From NCBI RefSeq assembly GCF_001865675.1, contig NZ_CP011319.1, positions 6,014,001 to 6,078,000 on the forward strand: DNA of 64,000 bases, in the 5' to 3' direction. The DNA comes from Janthinobacterium sp. 1_2014MBL_MicDiv (lineage in GTDB: Bacteria > Pseudomonadota > Gammaproteobacteria > Burkholderiales > Burkholderiaceae_D). Both the position numbers and the translations under genes were made by a program. The notes beneath the pieces were generated by a model. The model had not been told where the DNA came from and did no database searches. It was given only the letters and a program-made list of their open reading frames with translations. This document shows, piece by piece, positions 18,620-26,149 of this stretch. How positions within the stretch are numbered: position 1 is the stretch's first letter; each line of letters opens with the position of its first letter.

Positions 18620-19872
18620 CCGATACGCTCGACAGTCTGGAGGCACGCGCCCCCGAAGCACGCGAACGCGAATTGATGGCCGGCCTGCCGCAGCTGATCG
18701 CGCGCGCGCAAAAGGCGCCGGGCTGGGCCCGCATTCTCGACGGCGTCAATGCAGCCGACATCACCAGCCGCGCCGCGCTGGCGCAGCTGCCCGTCACGCG
18801 CAAATCCGACCTCAAGCAGCTGCAGCACGGCGCGCTGCCCTTCGGCGGCCTGAACACGACGCCCAAGAACGCCCTGTCGCGCGTGTTCGTCTCGCCCGGC
18901 CCCATCTTCGATCCGGAAGGCCGGGGGCCCGACTGGTGGCGCTTCGCGCGGCCCATGTACGCGGCCGGCGTGCGCGCCGGCGGCTTGCTGCAGAATTGTT
19001 TTTCCTACCATTTCACGCCGGCCGCCTTCATGGTCGAAGGGGGCGCCGCGCGCATCGGCTGCACCGTCATCCCGGCCGGCATCGGCCAGACGGAAATGCA
19101 GGTGCAGGCGATGGCGGACCTCAAGCCCGACACGTATATCGGCACGCCGTCGTTTTTAAAACTGATCATCGAGAAGGCGCGCGAGATGGGCGCCGACATC
19201 AGCAGCGTCAGGAATGCCGTGATGGGCGCCGAAGCGCTGCCCGAATCCTTGCGCAGCTGGTTCGCCGCCAACGGCGTGCCGCACGTGTTCCAGACCTACG
19301 CCTCGGCCGATATCGGCAGCATCGCCTATGAAACGGCCAGCAACGGCAAGCTCAATCCGGGCATGGTCATCGACGAGAACGTACTGCTGGAAATCGTCCA
19401 TCCGGGCAGCGGCATCCCCGTCGCCCCCGGCGAAGTGGGCGAAGTGGTGGTCACCGTCTTCAACGCCGACTACCCGCTGATCCGCTTCGCCACGGGCGAC
19501 CTGTCGGCCGTGCTGACGGACGCCCCCGCCTCGCCGTGCGGCCGCACGAATACGCGCATCAAGGGCTGGATGGGGCGCGCCGACCAGACCACCAAGGTGC
19601 GCGCCATGTTCGTGCACCCGTCGCAGGTGCACGAAATCGCGCGCCGCCACCCGCAGATCAGGAAGGCGCGGCTGGTGGTGTCGGGACGCATGGCCAACGA
19701 CGAGATGACTTTGCATTGCGAAGTCGCCGATCCGCTTGACGCCAGCGGCGTGGAAGCCATCATCGGCTCGATCCGCGAACTGACCAAGCTGCGCGGCGAC
19801 GTCGTGCTGGTGGCGCTGGGCAGCCTGGCGCAAGATGGCAAGGTCATCGACGATATCCGCGATTACAGTTAG
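18616..19872 (+). CDS. Phenylacetate-CoA ligase family (PaaK-like) AMP-forming ligase
   Basis: 418 residues, close to the usual about 430 for PaaK. The N-terminal part carries LPVTRKSDL, as in PaaK proteins. The usual Ser/Thr/Gly-rich P-loop is replaced here by an atypical FVSPGPIFDPEGRG stretch (about residues 95-108). TYASADIGSIAYE corresponds to the adenine-binding motif, ATGDLSAV is the C-terminal acidic hinge region, and the GRADQTTKVRAMFV segment is typical. It probably activates an aromatic or other carboxylate to the CoA ester; phenylacetate itself is not proven, as no paa genes are nearby. It closes the operon that begins with another CoA ligase. Confidence 0.85.
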   Translation: MTDTLDSLEARAPEARERELMAGLPQLIARAQKAPGWARILDGVNAADITSRAALAQLPVTRKSDLKQLQHGALPFGGLNTTPKNALSRVFVSPGPIFDPEGRGPDWWRFARPMYAAGVRAGGLLQNCFSYHFTPAAFMVEGGAARIGCTVIPAGIGQTEMQVQAMADLKPDTYIGTPSFLKLIIEKAREMGADISSVRNAVMGAEALPESLRSWFAANGVPHVFQTYASADIGSIAYETASNGKLNPGMVIDENVLLEIVHPGSGIPVAPGEVGEVVVTVFNADYPLIRFATGDLSAVLTDAPASPCGRTNTRIKGWMGRADQTTKVRAMFVHPSQVHEIARRHPQIRKARLVVSGRMANDEMTLHCEVADPLDASGVEAIIGSIRELTKLRGDVVLVALGSLAQDGKVIDDIRDYS

Positions 19873-19938
19873 TTCGCTGGCACGCTGATGGCGTTTGCGG
19901 GATAATACCGGCATTCATCATCAGCCCCATTCATCGCC

Positions 19939-20532
19939 ATGCAAGAGTCCATGCAAGAATTTCATCACAACCGTGCCCGCGACCTGATCAAGAACGCGGA
20001 ACTGCTGTTCGACCAAGATACCGTGCAGGCGTCGATCACGCGCATGGCCGAGGTACTCAACACGCGCTTCAACGCCGACGATTCCAAGGAATTCCCGCTG
20101 GTGCTGGGCGTGATGGGCGGTGCCGTCGTGTTTACGGGCAACCTGCTGCCGCAGCTGAGCTTTCCGCTCGAGTTCGACTACATCCATGTGAGCCGCTATG
20201 GCGACGACGACAAGGGTGGCGAAGTGGTGTGGAAAGTCATCCCCCGCTCGAACGTGGCGGGCCGCACGGTGATCGTGCTCGACGATATCCTCGATGAAGG
20301 CGAAACCCTGGCGCACGTCAAGCAGCGCCTGCTGGACATGGGCGCCTCGGAAGTGATCCTGGCCGTGTTTGCCGACAAGGCCATCGGCAAGAAAAAGCCC
20401 GTGCAGGCGGACATCGTCGGCCTGGTGATCCCGAACCGCTTCGTCGTCGGCTTCGGCATGGATGCGTACGGCTACTGGCGCAACCTGCCGGGACTGTGGG
20501 CCATCAAGCCCGAGGACTTGAAGCAGGAGTGA
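19939..20532 (+). CDS. hpt: Hypoxanthine-guanine phosphoribosyltransferase
   Basis: 197 residues of the type I PRTase fold. The PRPP-binding loop VIVLDDILDEGETL is intact (about 111-124) and MGGAVVFTGNLLPQL forms the loop-I region. It salvages hypoxanthine/guanine to IMP/GMP. ATG 19939 is taken as the start; ATG 19951 is possible. A GATAAT box at 19901-19906 may be the -10 element, but no good -35 was seen. The gene is convergent with nitronate monooxygenase across a REP-like pair. Confidence 0.85.
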   Translation: MQESMQEFHHNRARDLIKNAELLFDQDTVQASITRMAEVLNTRFNADDSKEFPLVLGVMGGAVVFTGNLLPQLSFPLEFDYIHVSRYGDDDKGGEVVWKVIPRSNVAGRTVIVLDDILDEGETLAHVKQRLLDMGASEVILAVFADKAIGKKKPVQADIVGLVIPNRFVVGFGMDAYGYWRNLPGLWAIKPEDLKQE

Positions 20533-20544
20533 TTCATGATGGTA

Positions 20545-20622
20545 GTCGGATTACGCTGCGCTAATCCGACCTACGCCACCAGGTTCGAGTAGGTCGGATT
20601 GGCGCGCAGCGCGTCATCCGAC
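20545..20622. repeat. Pair of facing REP-like palindromes
   Basis: Units at 20545-20574 (GTCGGATTACG...CTAATCCGACCTAC) and 20589-20622 (GTAGGTCGGATTGG...GTCATCCGAC) face each other across 14 bp. They fill the gap between the convergent hpt and nitronate monooxygenase genes and may fold as bidirectional transcript ends. Confidence 0.88.
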
Positions 20623-20635
20623 ATCCTCACCAACG

Positions 20636-21589
20636 TTACAGCTTCAGGCGCGCGCGCGCCGCAGCGTATTCCGCCTTCAGGCGCTCCACCATCTCGGCCA
20701 CCGTCGGCACATCGTCCATCAAGCCCACGCCCTGGCCGGCGCCCCAGATATCGCGCCAGGCCTTGGCGCTGCCCGAACCGAAATTCATCGCGCTCTTGTC
20801 CGCTTCAGGCAAGGCTTCCGGATCGAGTCCGGCAGCTTCTATCGATTTCTTCAGGTAATTGCCGTGCACGCCCGTAAACAGGTTCGTGTAGACGATGTCG
20901 GCTGCGGCGGAATCGACGATGGCATCGCGGTAGCTGTCGCTGACGTTCGATTCCTTGGTCGCCAGCCAGCGCGAACCGATGTAGGCGAAATCGGCGCCCA
21001 TCGCCTGCGCGGCCAGCACGGCGTCGCCCGTGGCGATGGAGCCGGACAGCGCCAGCGGACCGTCGAAGAATTTGCGCACTTCGCCCACCAGCGCGAATGG
21101 CGACAGGGTGCCAGCATGGCCGCCGGCGCCGCTGGCCACCAGGATCAGGCCATCGACACCCGCTTCCAGCGCCTTCTTCGCGTGGCGGATCGAAATCACG
21201 TCATGCAGCACGATGCCGCCATAGCTGTGGATGGCGTCGAGCATTTCCTTGGGCGGCGCGCGCAGCGAGGAAATGATGATGGGGACCTGGTGCTTGACGC
21301 AGACTTCCACGTCATGCGCGAGGCGGTCGTTCGACTGGTGCACGATCTGGTTGACGGCGATCGGTCCCACCTTTTTATCCGGATTGGCGGCCTGGAAGGC
21401 GGCCAGTTCGGCCTGCAGCTCCGTGAGCCAGGTGTCGAGCAGTTCGGCGGGACGCGCGTTCAGGGCCGGGAAGGAACCGACGATGCCGGCCTTGCACTGC
21501 GCCGCGACGAGGGCCGGGCCGCTGGCGATGAACATCGGCGACGCGATAACGGGTAAGGAGAGGTTTTGCAACGCTGCAGGCAGTGCCAT
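20636..21589 (-). CDS. Nitronate monooxygenase (2-nitropropane dioxygenase family)
   Basis: 317 residues, FMN-binding TIM barrel. The opening LPVIASPMFIASGP, the flavin-site GAGGHAG (catalytic His) and the phosphate-binding SGSIATGDAVLAAQAMGADFAYIGSRW are diagnostic. The enzyme oxidises alkyl nitronates such as propionate 3-nitronate with oxygen. ATG 21589 begins the conserved part; a GTG at 21628 is in frame with weak support. It stands as a single gene. Confidence 0.92.
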   Translation of the reverse strand: MALPAALQNLSLPVIASPMFIASGPALVAAQCKAGIVGSFPALNARPAELLDTWLTELQAELAAFQAANPDKKVGPIAVNQIVHQSNDRLAHDVEVCVKHQVPIIISSLRAPPKEMLDAIHSYGGIVLHDVISIRHAKKALEAGVDGLILVASGAGGHAGTLSPFALVGEVRKFFDGPLALSGSIATGDAVLAAQAMGADFAYIGSRWLATKESNVSDSYRDAIVDSAAADIVYTNLFTGVHGNYLKKSIEAAGLDPEALPEADKSAMNFGSGSAKAWRDIWGAGQGVGLMDDVPTVAEMVERLKAEYAAARARLKL

Positions 21590-21689
21590 GGCGGACTCGC
21601 TGGAAAGTTGATCGGACGTGAGAGACACACTGAACGTTGATTATAGTTCAGAAAAAGTACGATCGTGCTGAATTTAATCGGGTACCGCG

Positions 21690-22613
21690 CTAACCGTCGT
21701 TAAGCAGGTACTCACCCTCGACGCGTGCCGCTGCAGCCCTGAGCAACTGCGATACGGCCCATTCGGCCAGCGCGGCCGCTTCCTGGCGCAGGAAGCGCCG
21801 GTTGGCCTCTTCGAAGATAGGCATGCCGCGCAACAGGGCCGGTATCTCGGCCAGGGCGATGCGCTGGCGTTCCAGCAGCAGGAATTTCAGCAGGACCTTG
21901 ACGGCATTCTGCGCATTGCGCACGGGGTCGGACGCCAGGTAGTCAAGGCGCGAATAGGCGCGCTGCAGGGCGCCGGCGGCGTCCTGGAATGGCCGTCCGT
22001 GGCCGGGGATGACGACGCGCACGTCCAGGCCGGCGATCAGGTCCAGGGTGGCGCGCGCTTCAGGAAAGCCGGAGCCGCCGTCGAGCTCCGGGAAGATCAC
22101 GCCGAAACCGTTTTCCCACAGCGCGTCGGCGGAGATCAGGATGCCTTCCTGGGCGCAGTAAAAGATCAATGAGTGCGGGTCATGGCCGGGCGCGCCCAGC
22201 GCCTGCCAGCGCAGGTCGGCCAGGGTGAATATGTCGCCCGGCGAGACGGTGGCGTCAAAGCCGAAGCGCGGGCATTGCTGGCCCGTGGCCTGGAAGCTCA
22301 GGGCATCGACATCCCACGCGCGCACCTTGTCCGCTTCCGACGCGGGAATGGCCGTATGGCAGCCATACTCGGCTTGCAGCAGCGCGTTGCCGCCGCAATG
22401 GTCGGAGTGCAGATGGGTGTTGAACAGGCGCTCCAGCGGCCGGCCGGCCAGGCTGTGGCGCAGCAGGGCCAGGGTTTGCGGCGCATGCGTGACATAGCCG
22501 CTGTCGATCAGGGCCGTGTCGTGCGTCCCCTGCAGCAGGATGTTATTCGACGACAGCCAGCCGCGTTCGAACACCTGAATGGAATCGGGGAACAGCGCTG
22601 GCGATCGCGGCAT
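21690..22613 (-). CDS. MBL-fold metallo-hydrolase
   Basis: 307 residues. The zinc motif THLHSDHCGG (HxHxDH), a later GAPGHDPHS histidine and PGHGRPF histidine complete a metallo-beta-lactamase-fold binuclear site, and a C-terminal helical domain follows. Glyoxalase II-like hydrolase is most likely, but the substrate is unknown. GAGGA precedes the chosen ATG 22613. It follows the DUF1289 gene by 8 bp; the same pairing is frequent in betaproteobacteria, suggesting cotranscription. Confidence 0.88.
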   Translation of the reverse strand: MPRSPALFPDSIQVFERGWLSSNNILLQGTHDTALIDSGYVTHAPQTLALLRHSLAGRPLERLFNTHLHSDHCGGNALLQAEYGCHTAIPASEADKVRAWDVDALSFQATGQQCPRFGFDATVSPGDIFTLADLRWQALGAPGHDPHSLIFYCAQEGILISADALWENGFGVIFPELDGGSGFPEARATLDLIAGLDVRVVIPGHGRPFQDAAGALQRAYSRLDYLASDPVRNAQNAVKVLLKFLLLERQRIALAEIPALLRGMPIFEEANRRFLRQEAAALAEWAVSQLLRAAAARVEGEYLLNDG

Positions 22614-22621
22614 GGGCGTCC

Positions 22622-22849
22622 TCAGTAGTCGGGCTCGAAATCGAGCAAGGATACACGGCCCGGCAGCTGGGCCCACACGGCGCGCTTGAAGTCGTCGTCG
22701 GCCTTGCTCCAGGCGATGATCTCGTCGAGCGTGCGCAGGCAGCCCTCGCACAGGCCGCTGTTGCGGTTCATCTTGCACAGGCTGACACAGGGCGACGGCA
22801 CCGGCGACGGCAAGGGGAGCGGAACGGCTGGCGGGGTATCGACCATCAT
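22622..22849 (-). CDS. DUF1289 family small cysteine protein
   Basis: 75 residues. A proline-rich N-terminus is followed by the compact cysteine motif CVSLCKMNRNSGLCEGCLRT, with four Cys in the CxxxC...CxxC pattern of DUF1289, and then the WS motif. Probable metal-binding; function unknown. ATG 22849 or 22846 can start it. Confidence 0.87.
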   Translation of the reverse strand: MMVDTPPAVPLPLPSPVPSPCVSLCKMNRNSGLCEGCLRTLDEIIAWSKADDDFKRAVWAQLPGRVSLLDFEPDY

Positions 22850-23049
22850 GGAGCGGCATCGGTAAACGTGTAGGCGTTCATTATGCCGCGAAAGCGGCGC
22901 GGCGAGGCGGCCAAGCAACACGACAATGTTTCTGTCGCTACATTTTTAAGCGTAAAATATTATCAAAAAATAACTGTCCGCACATTTATTTTGCACCGCG
23001 TTTTCACTCTGCCGGCGGCTATCCTGCCTCCGGATCAGGCAAATCCTGC

Positions 23050-23077
23050 TTGACTTGAGATGTTACAGAACTATACT
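23050..23077 (+). promoter_or_regulatory. Strong sigma70 promoter of the RHH regulator/PHB depolymerase unit
   Basis: TTGACT (23050-23055), a 16-bp spacer and TATACT (23072-23077), both one or two bases from consensus. This is the best promoter match in the window and lies 50 bp before the regulator start. Confidence 0.7.
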
Positions 23078-23078
23078 A

Positions 23079-23094
23079 CCATCCATGTAGATGG
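23079..23094. promoter_or_regulatory. Candidate operator for the RHH regulator
   Basis: The palindrome CCATC-CATGTA-GATGG begins two bases after the -10 box, so a bound protein would block the start point. Further half-site-like GGATGCC and CATGGAG follow to 23115. Autoregulation is inferred from the spacing and because ribbon-helix-helix proteins typically bind tandem short palindromes. Confidence 0.45.
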
Positions 23095-23127
23095 CAATTG
23101 GATGCCACATGGAGTACACGGAGACTT

Positions 23128-23541
23128 ATGGCCAAGCAAGACAGCAAGCCCAAAATTGGGGAATCAGAAAAAATCACGATCAACCTGGGCTTGATCGACC
23201 TGGGGCAGATCGATCTGCTGGTGCAGGAAGGATTTTATTCCAACCGTACAGACCTGATCCGTACGGCCATACGCAATCAGCTGGGCACACACGCCGACGT
23301 GGTCAGACAAACCGTCGCCCGTAAAAGCCTGGTATTGGGCATGCAGCATTATTCGCGCGCCGACCTGGAAGCGATCCAGGCAGCCGGCCAGCGCCTGCAA
23401 ATCCAGGTGCTGGGACTGGCCAGCATCGCCAGCGACGTCTCCGTGGAATTGGCACTGGCCACCATCGAGTCGATCTTCGTATTAGGTGCCCTGCACGCCA
23501 GCACCGTCGTCAAGACGGCGCTTGCAGGGCGAATTCACTAG
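23128..23541 (+). CDS. CopG/ribbon-helix-helix family transcriptional regulator
   Basis: 137 residues. The N-terminal part (about 12-55) has a beta strand KITINLGLIDLGQIDLLV followed by two helices with SNRTDLIRTAIRNQL, the pattern of ribbon-helix-helix DNA binding. The rest (about 60-137) is a helical domain of unknown function. GGAGA precedes ATG 23128. It lies 54 bp upstream of a PHB depolymerase-family esterase and likely regulates PHB turnover and itself. Confidence 0.82.
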   Translation: MAKQDSKPKIGESEKITINLGLIDLGQIDLLVQEGFYSNRTDLIRTAIRNQLGTHADVVRQTVARKSLVLGMQHYSRADLEAIQAAGQRLQIQVLGLASIASDVSVELALATIESIFVLGALHASTVVKTALAGRIH

Positions 23542-23595
23542 CGTATTGGTTCGCGGCGATGGCCCGGCCGATGCGCGGCACCGTTAAGGATGGTC

Positions 23596-24846
23596 ATGAA
23601 ACTAGCTCAAGACATGTTCGCGCACATGCGCGCCGCAACCCGCAATTTAATGGGCAATAACCTCGCCAAGGGTCCTGCCGCCGCCACCGAAGCCATCCAG
23701 CAGGCGCTGGCCGCGGCCGGTCTGGCGCCGCAGGCTGCGGCCACGCAGGCGCCGCCGCAGCCCATGCGCGATATCAATCCACCGCCATCGGCTGCGCAGC
23801 CGCAGCCTGGCGCCACGCCGGAGACGCCTCCCGTACCACCCACGCCGGCGCAGGCGGCGCAGGAATTCGCGCAAGACTTCATGGCGCGCCTGGGCGTGCC
23901 GGCCGGCCTGGGGCAGCACAGCTTCGACATGCCCACGTTTCAAGCGCCCGGTTTCAATACGCCGGGCACGGCGCCGGCGCATCTGCCGGCCGGCGCGCAA
24001 TTCATCGATGGCGTGTACCGCAACCATGCGGGCACGCGCGCCTATAAACTGTATATTCCCAGCAGCTACCATGGCCAGGCCATGCCGCTGGTCGTCATGC
24101 TGCACGGCTGCACGCAAAATCCCGACGATTTCGCGGCCGGCACGCAGATGAACGCGCTGGCCGAGGAAAAACAGTGCTTTGTCGTCTACCCGGCACAGAC
24201 GCAGGGCGCCAACAGCTCGCGTTGCTGGAACTGGTTCAATGCACTCGACCAGCAGCGCGACCAGGGCGAACCATCGCTGATCGCCGGCATCGCGCAGCAG
24301 GTCATCGACGAGTATCCCGTCAACGAGCGCGAAGTGTTCATCGCGGGACTCTCGGCGGGCGGCGCCATGGCCGTCATCGTCGGCACCCTGTATCCGGAAG
24401 TCTTTGCCGCCGTCGGCGTGCATTCCGGCCTGCCCTTCGCCTCGGCGCAGGACTTGCCGTCGGCGCTGGCGGCCATGAAGGGCGGCGCCATGCCCAATCC
24501 CAAGCGCCAGGCACCAGCCGGCGGCGTGCCCATCATCGTCTTCCACGGCGACCGCGACACCACCGTCAACCTGCGCAATGGCGATGAACTGATCGCCCAG
24601 GGCGTGCGCAGCCAGGCCGGCGGCAAGGCGGCCAGGGCCGCGTCCACCGATGGCAGCGTGCCGAACGGCCACCGCTACACGCGCACCACGCACAGCCAGG
24701 CCGATGGCTCGCCCCTGGGAGAATACTGGGTCATCCACGGCGCCGGCCACGCCTGGTCCGGCGGCAGCGACAGCGGCAGCTATACCGATGGCAAGGGGCC
24801 GGACGCCAGCCGCGAGATGCTGCGCTTCTTCAAGACCGTCAGCTGA
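23596..24846 (+). CDS. PHB depolymerase family esterase
   Basis: 416 residues. About 110 N-terminal residues are rich in Ala, Pro and Gln (low complexity, possibly a linker or granule-associated part), then the alpha/beta-hydrolase Esterase_PHB domain (about 135-410). The nucleophile box is GLSAGG, the acid is likely Asp in HGDRDTTV, and the histidine lies in HGAGHAWSGG. No signal peptide is seen, so a cytoplasmic role is inferred, such as degrading stored PHB or a related ester. AAGGA precedes ATG 23596. The last about 108 bp are partly duplicated directly downstream. Confidence 0.87.
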   Translation: MKLAQDMFAHMRAATRNLMGNNLAKGPAAATEAIQQALAAAGLAPQAAATQAPPQPMRDINPPPSAAQPQPGATPETPPVPPTPAQAAQEFAQDFMARLGVPAGLGQHSFDMPTFQAPGFNTPGTAPAHLPAGAQFIDGVYRNHAGTRAYKLYIPSSYHGQAMPLVVMLHGCTQNPDDFAAGTQMNALAEEKQCFVVYPAQTQGANSSRCWNWFNALDQQRDQGEPSLIAGIAQQVIDEYPVNEREVFIAGLSAGGAMAVIVGTLYPEVFAAVGVHSGLPFASAQDLPSALAAMKGGAMPNPKRQAPAGGVPIIVFHGDRDTTVNLRNGDELIAQGVRSQAGGKAARAASTDGSVPNGHRYTRTTHSQADGSPLGEYWVIHGAGHAWSGGSDSGSYTDGKGPDASREMLRFFKTVS

Positions 24847-24871
24847 TCACTGATCTGGAGATGACATGCAA

Positions 24872-24974
24872 GGCGCCGGCCACGCCAGGTCGGGCGGCAG
24901 CGATACCGACGGCAATGGCCGGACGCCAGCCGCCGGATGCAAAACAGCTGCGCTTCTTCAAGACCGTCAGCTGA
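24872..24974 (+). repeat. Degenerate duplicate of the PHB depolymerase 3' end
   Basis: Bases 24872-24974 repeat 24739-24846 of the upstream gene: both open with GGCGCCGGCCACGCC and close with the same TGCGCTTCTTCAAGACCGTC and TGA, with substitutions and small indels between. It starts just after an ATGCAA, giving a short fragment. Its last bases overlap the stop codon of the convergent response-regulator gene (24967-24969). Confidence 0.85.
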
Positions 24975-26118
24975 TTTTTTCGGCAAACGGCGCCACCTGC
25001 CGCTGCTTGTCGGCGATCTCGCACACGCCGTCGGCATAGCGGTTGGAGATGGCGATGAACTGGTCCTGGATCTCCAGGAAGGCGTCGACGATCTCGGCGT
25101 CGAAGTGCGAACCGCGCCCCTCGACGATGATCTGCACGGCCTGCGCATGGCCCATGCCCTGCTTGTAGATGCGCCGGCTGATCAGCGCGTCGTACACGTC
25201 GGCCAGCGCCATCAGGCGCGCCGAAATCGGGATGGCCTCGCCGGCCAGCCCCTGCGGATAGCCGCTGCCATCCCATTTTTCATGGTGGCTGTAGGCGATT
25301 TCCTTCGCATACTTGAGGAAATCGACCTCGATGCCCAGTTCGTGCTCGGCCGCCAGGATGGCGTCGCGCCCCAGCGTGGTGTGCGTCTTCATGATGGCCA
25401 TTTCATGCGGCTCGAAACGGCCAGGCTTGAGCAGGATATGGTCGGGAATGCCCACCTTGCCGATGTCGTGCAGCGGCGCCGTCTTGAACAGCAATTCGAT
25501 ATTCTTGTCCGTCAAAAAATCCCGGAAGCGCGGCAGGTCGCGCACTTTTTCCGCCAGCGCCTTCAGGTAATGCGAGGTGCGGCGGATATGGTTGCCCGTC
25601 TCGCTGTCGCGCGTTTCGGCCAGCGAGGCCATGGCGTGGATGGTGACGTCCTGCAGTGCCTTGACCTCCTGCACGCGGCGTTCCACCTCGGTCTCCAGGT
25701 ACTGGTTCTGGTCGCGCAAAAAATCCTGCATCTGCTTCATCGCCAGCTGCGTCTTGATGCGCGCCAGCACGATGGGCGCCGAAATCGGCTTGGTGATGTA
25801 GTCGACGGCGCCCAGGGCCAGGCCCAGCTGCTCGTCGGCCACTTCGCTCATGGCCGTCACAAAGATCACGGGAATGCCGGCCGTGGCAGGATTGCCCTTC
25901 AGCGCGCGGCACACGTCGTAGCCGCTCATGCCCGGCATCATGATGTCGAGCAGGATCAGGTCGGGCTGGTCGCTGCCGGCGGCGATCTTCAGCGCGCGCT
26001 CGCCATTGACGGCGATCTTGGTGCGGTACTCGTCTTCCAGCACGGCGCGCAGCAGGTCGATATTGTCTGGCGTGTCGTCGACCACCAGGATGGTTGGCTT
26101 GCTTGCCGGCGCTCTCAT
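24967..26118 (-). CDS. Response regulator with HD-GYP domain (c-di-GMP phosphodiesterase, RpfG type)
   Basis: 383 residues. The receiver domain (about 9-125) has phospho-acceptor Asp58 in LLDIMMPG; a coiled-coil linker follows (about 135-160), then an HD-GYP domain with HD at 217-218 (HDIGK) and GYP at 286-288. Both signatures are intact, so hydrolysis of c-di-GMP is predicted. The upstream kinase gene ends 31 bp before its start, so the two form one unit; the kinase contains an Hpt domain able to pass phosphate to this receiver. Confidence 0.93.
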   Translation of the reverse strand: MRAPASKPTILVVDDTPDNIDLLRAVLEDEYRTKIAVNGERALKIAAGSDQPDLILLDIMMPGMSGYDVCRALKGNPATAGIPVIFVTAMSEVADEQLGLALGAVDYITKPISAPIVLARIKTQLAMKQMQDFLRDQNQYLETEVERRVQEVKALQDVTIHAMASLAETRDSETGNHIRRTSHYLKALAEKVRDLPRFRDFLTDKNIELLFKTAPLHDIGKVGIPDHILLKPGRFEPHEMAIMKTHTTLGRDAILAAEHELGIEVDFLKYAKEIAYSHHEKWDGSGYPQGLAGEAIPISARLMALADVYDALISRRIYKQGMGHAQAVQIIVEGRGSHFDAEIVDAFLEIQDQFIAISNRYADGVCEIADKQRQVAPFAEKIS

Positions 26119-26149
26119 GCCCGTCCTTCGCTCTGCATAGTTGTCCTTG

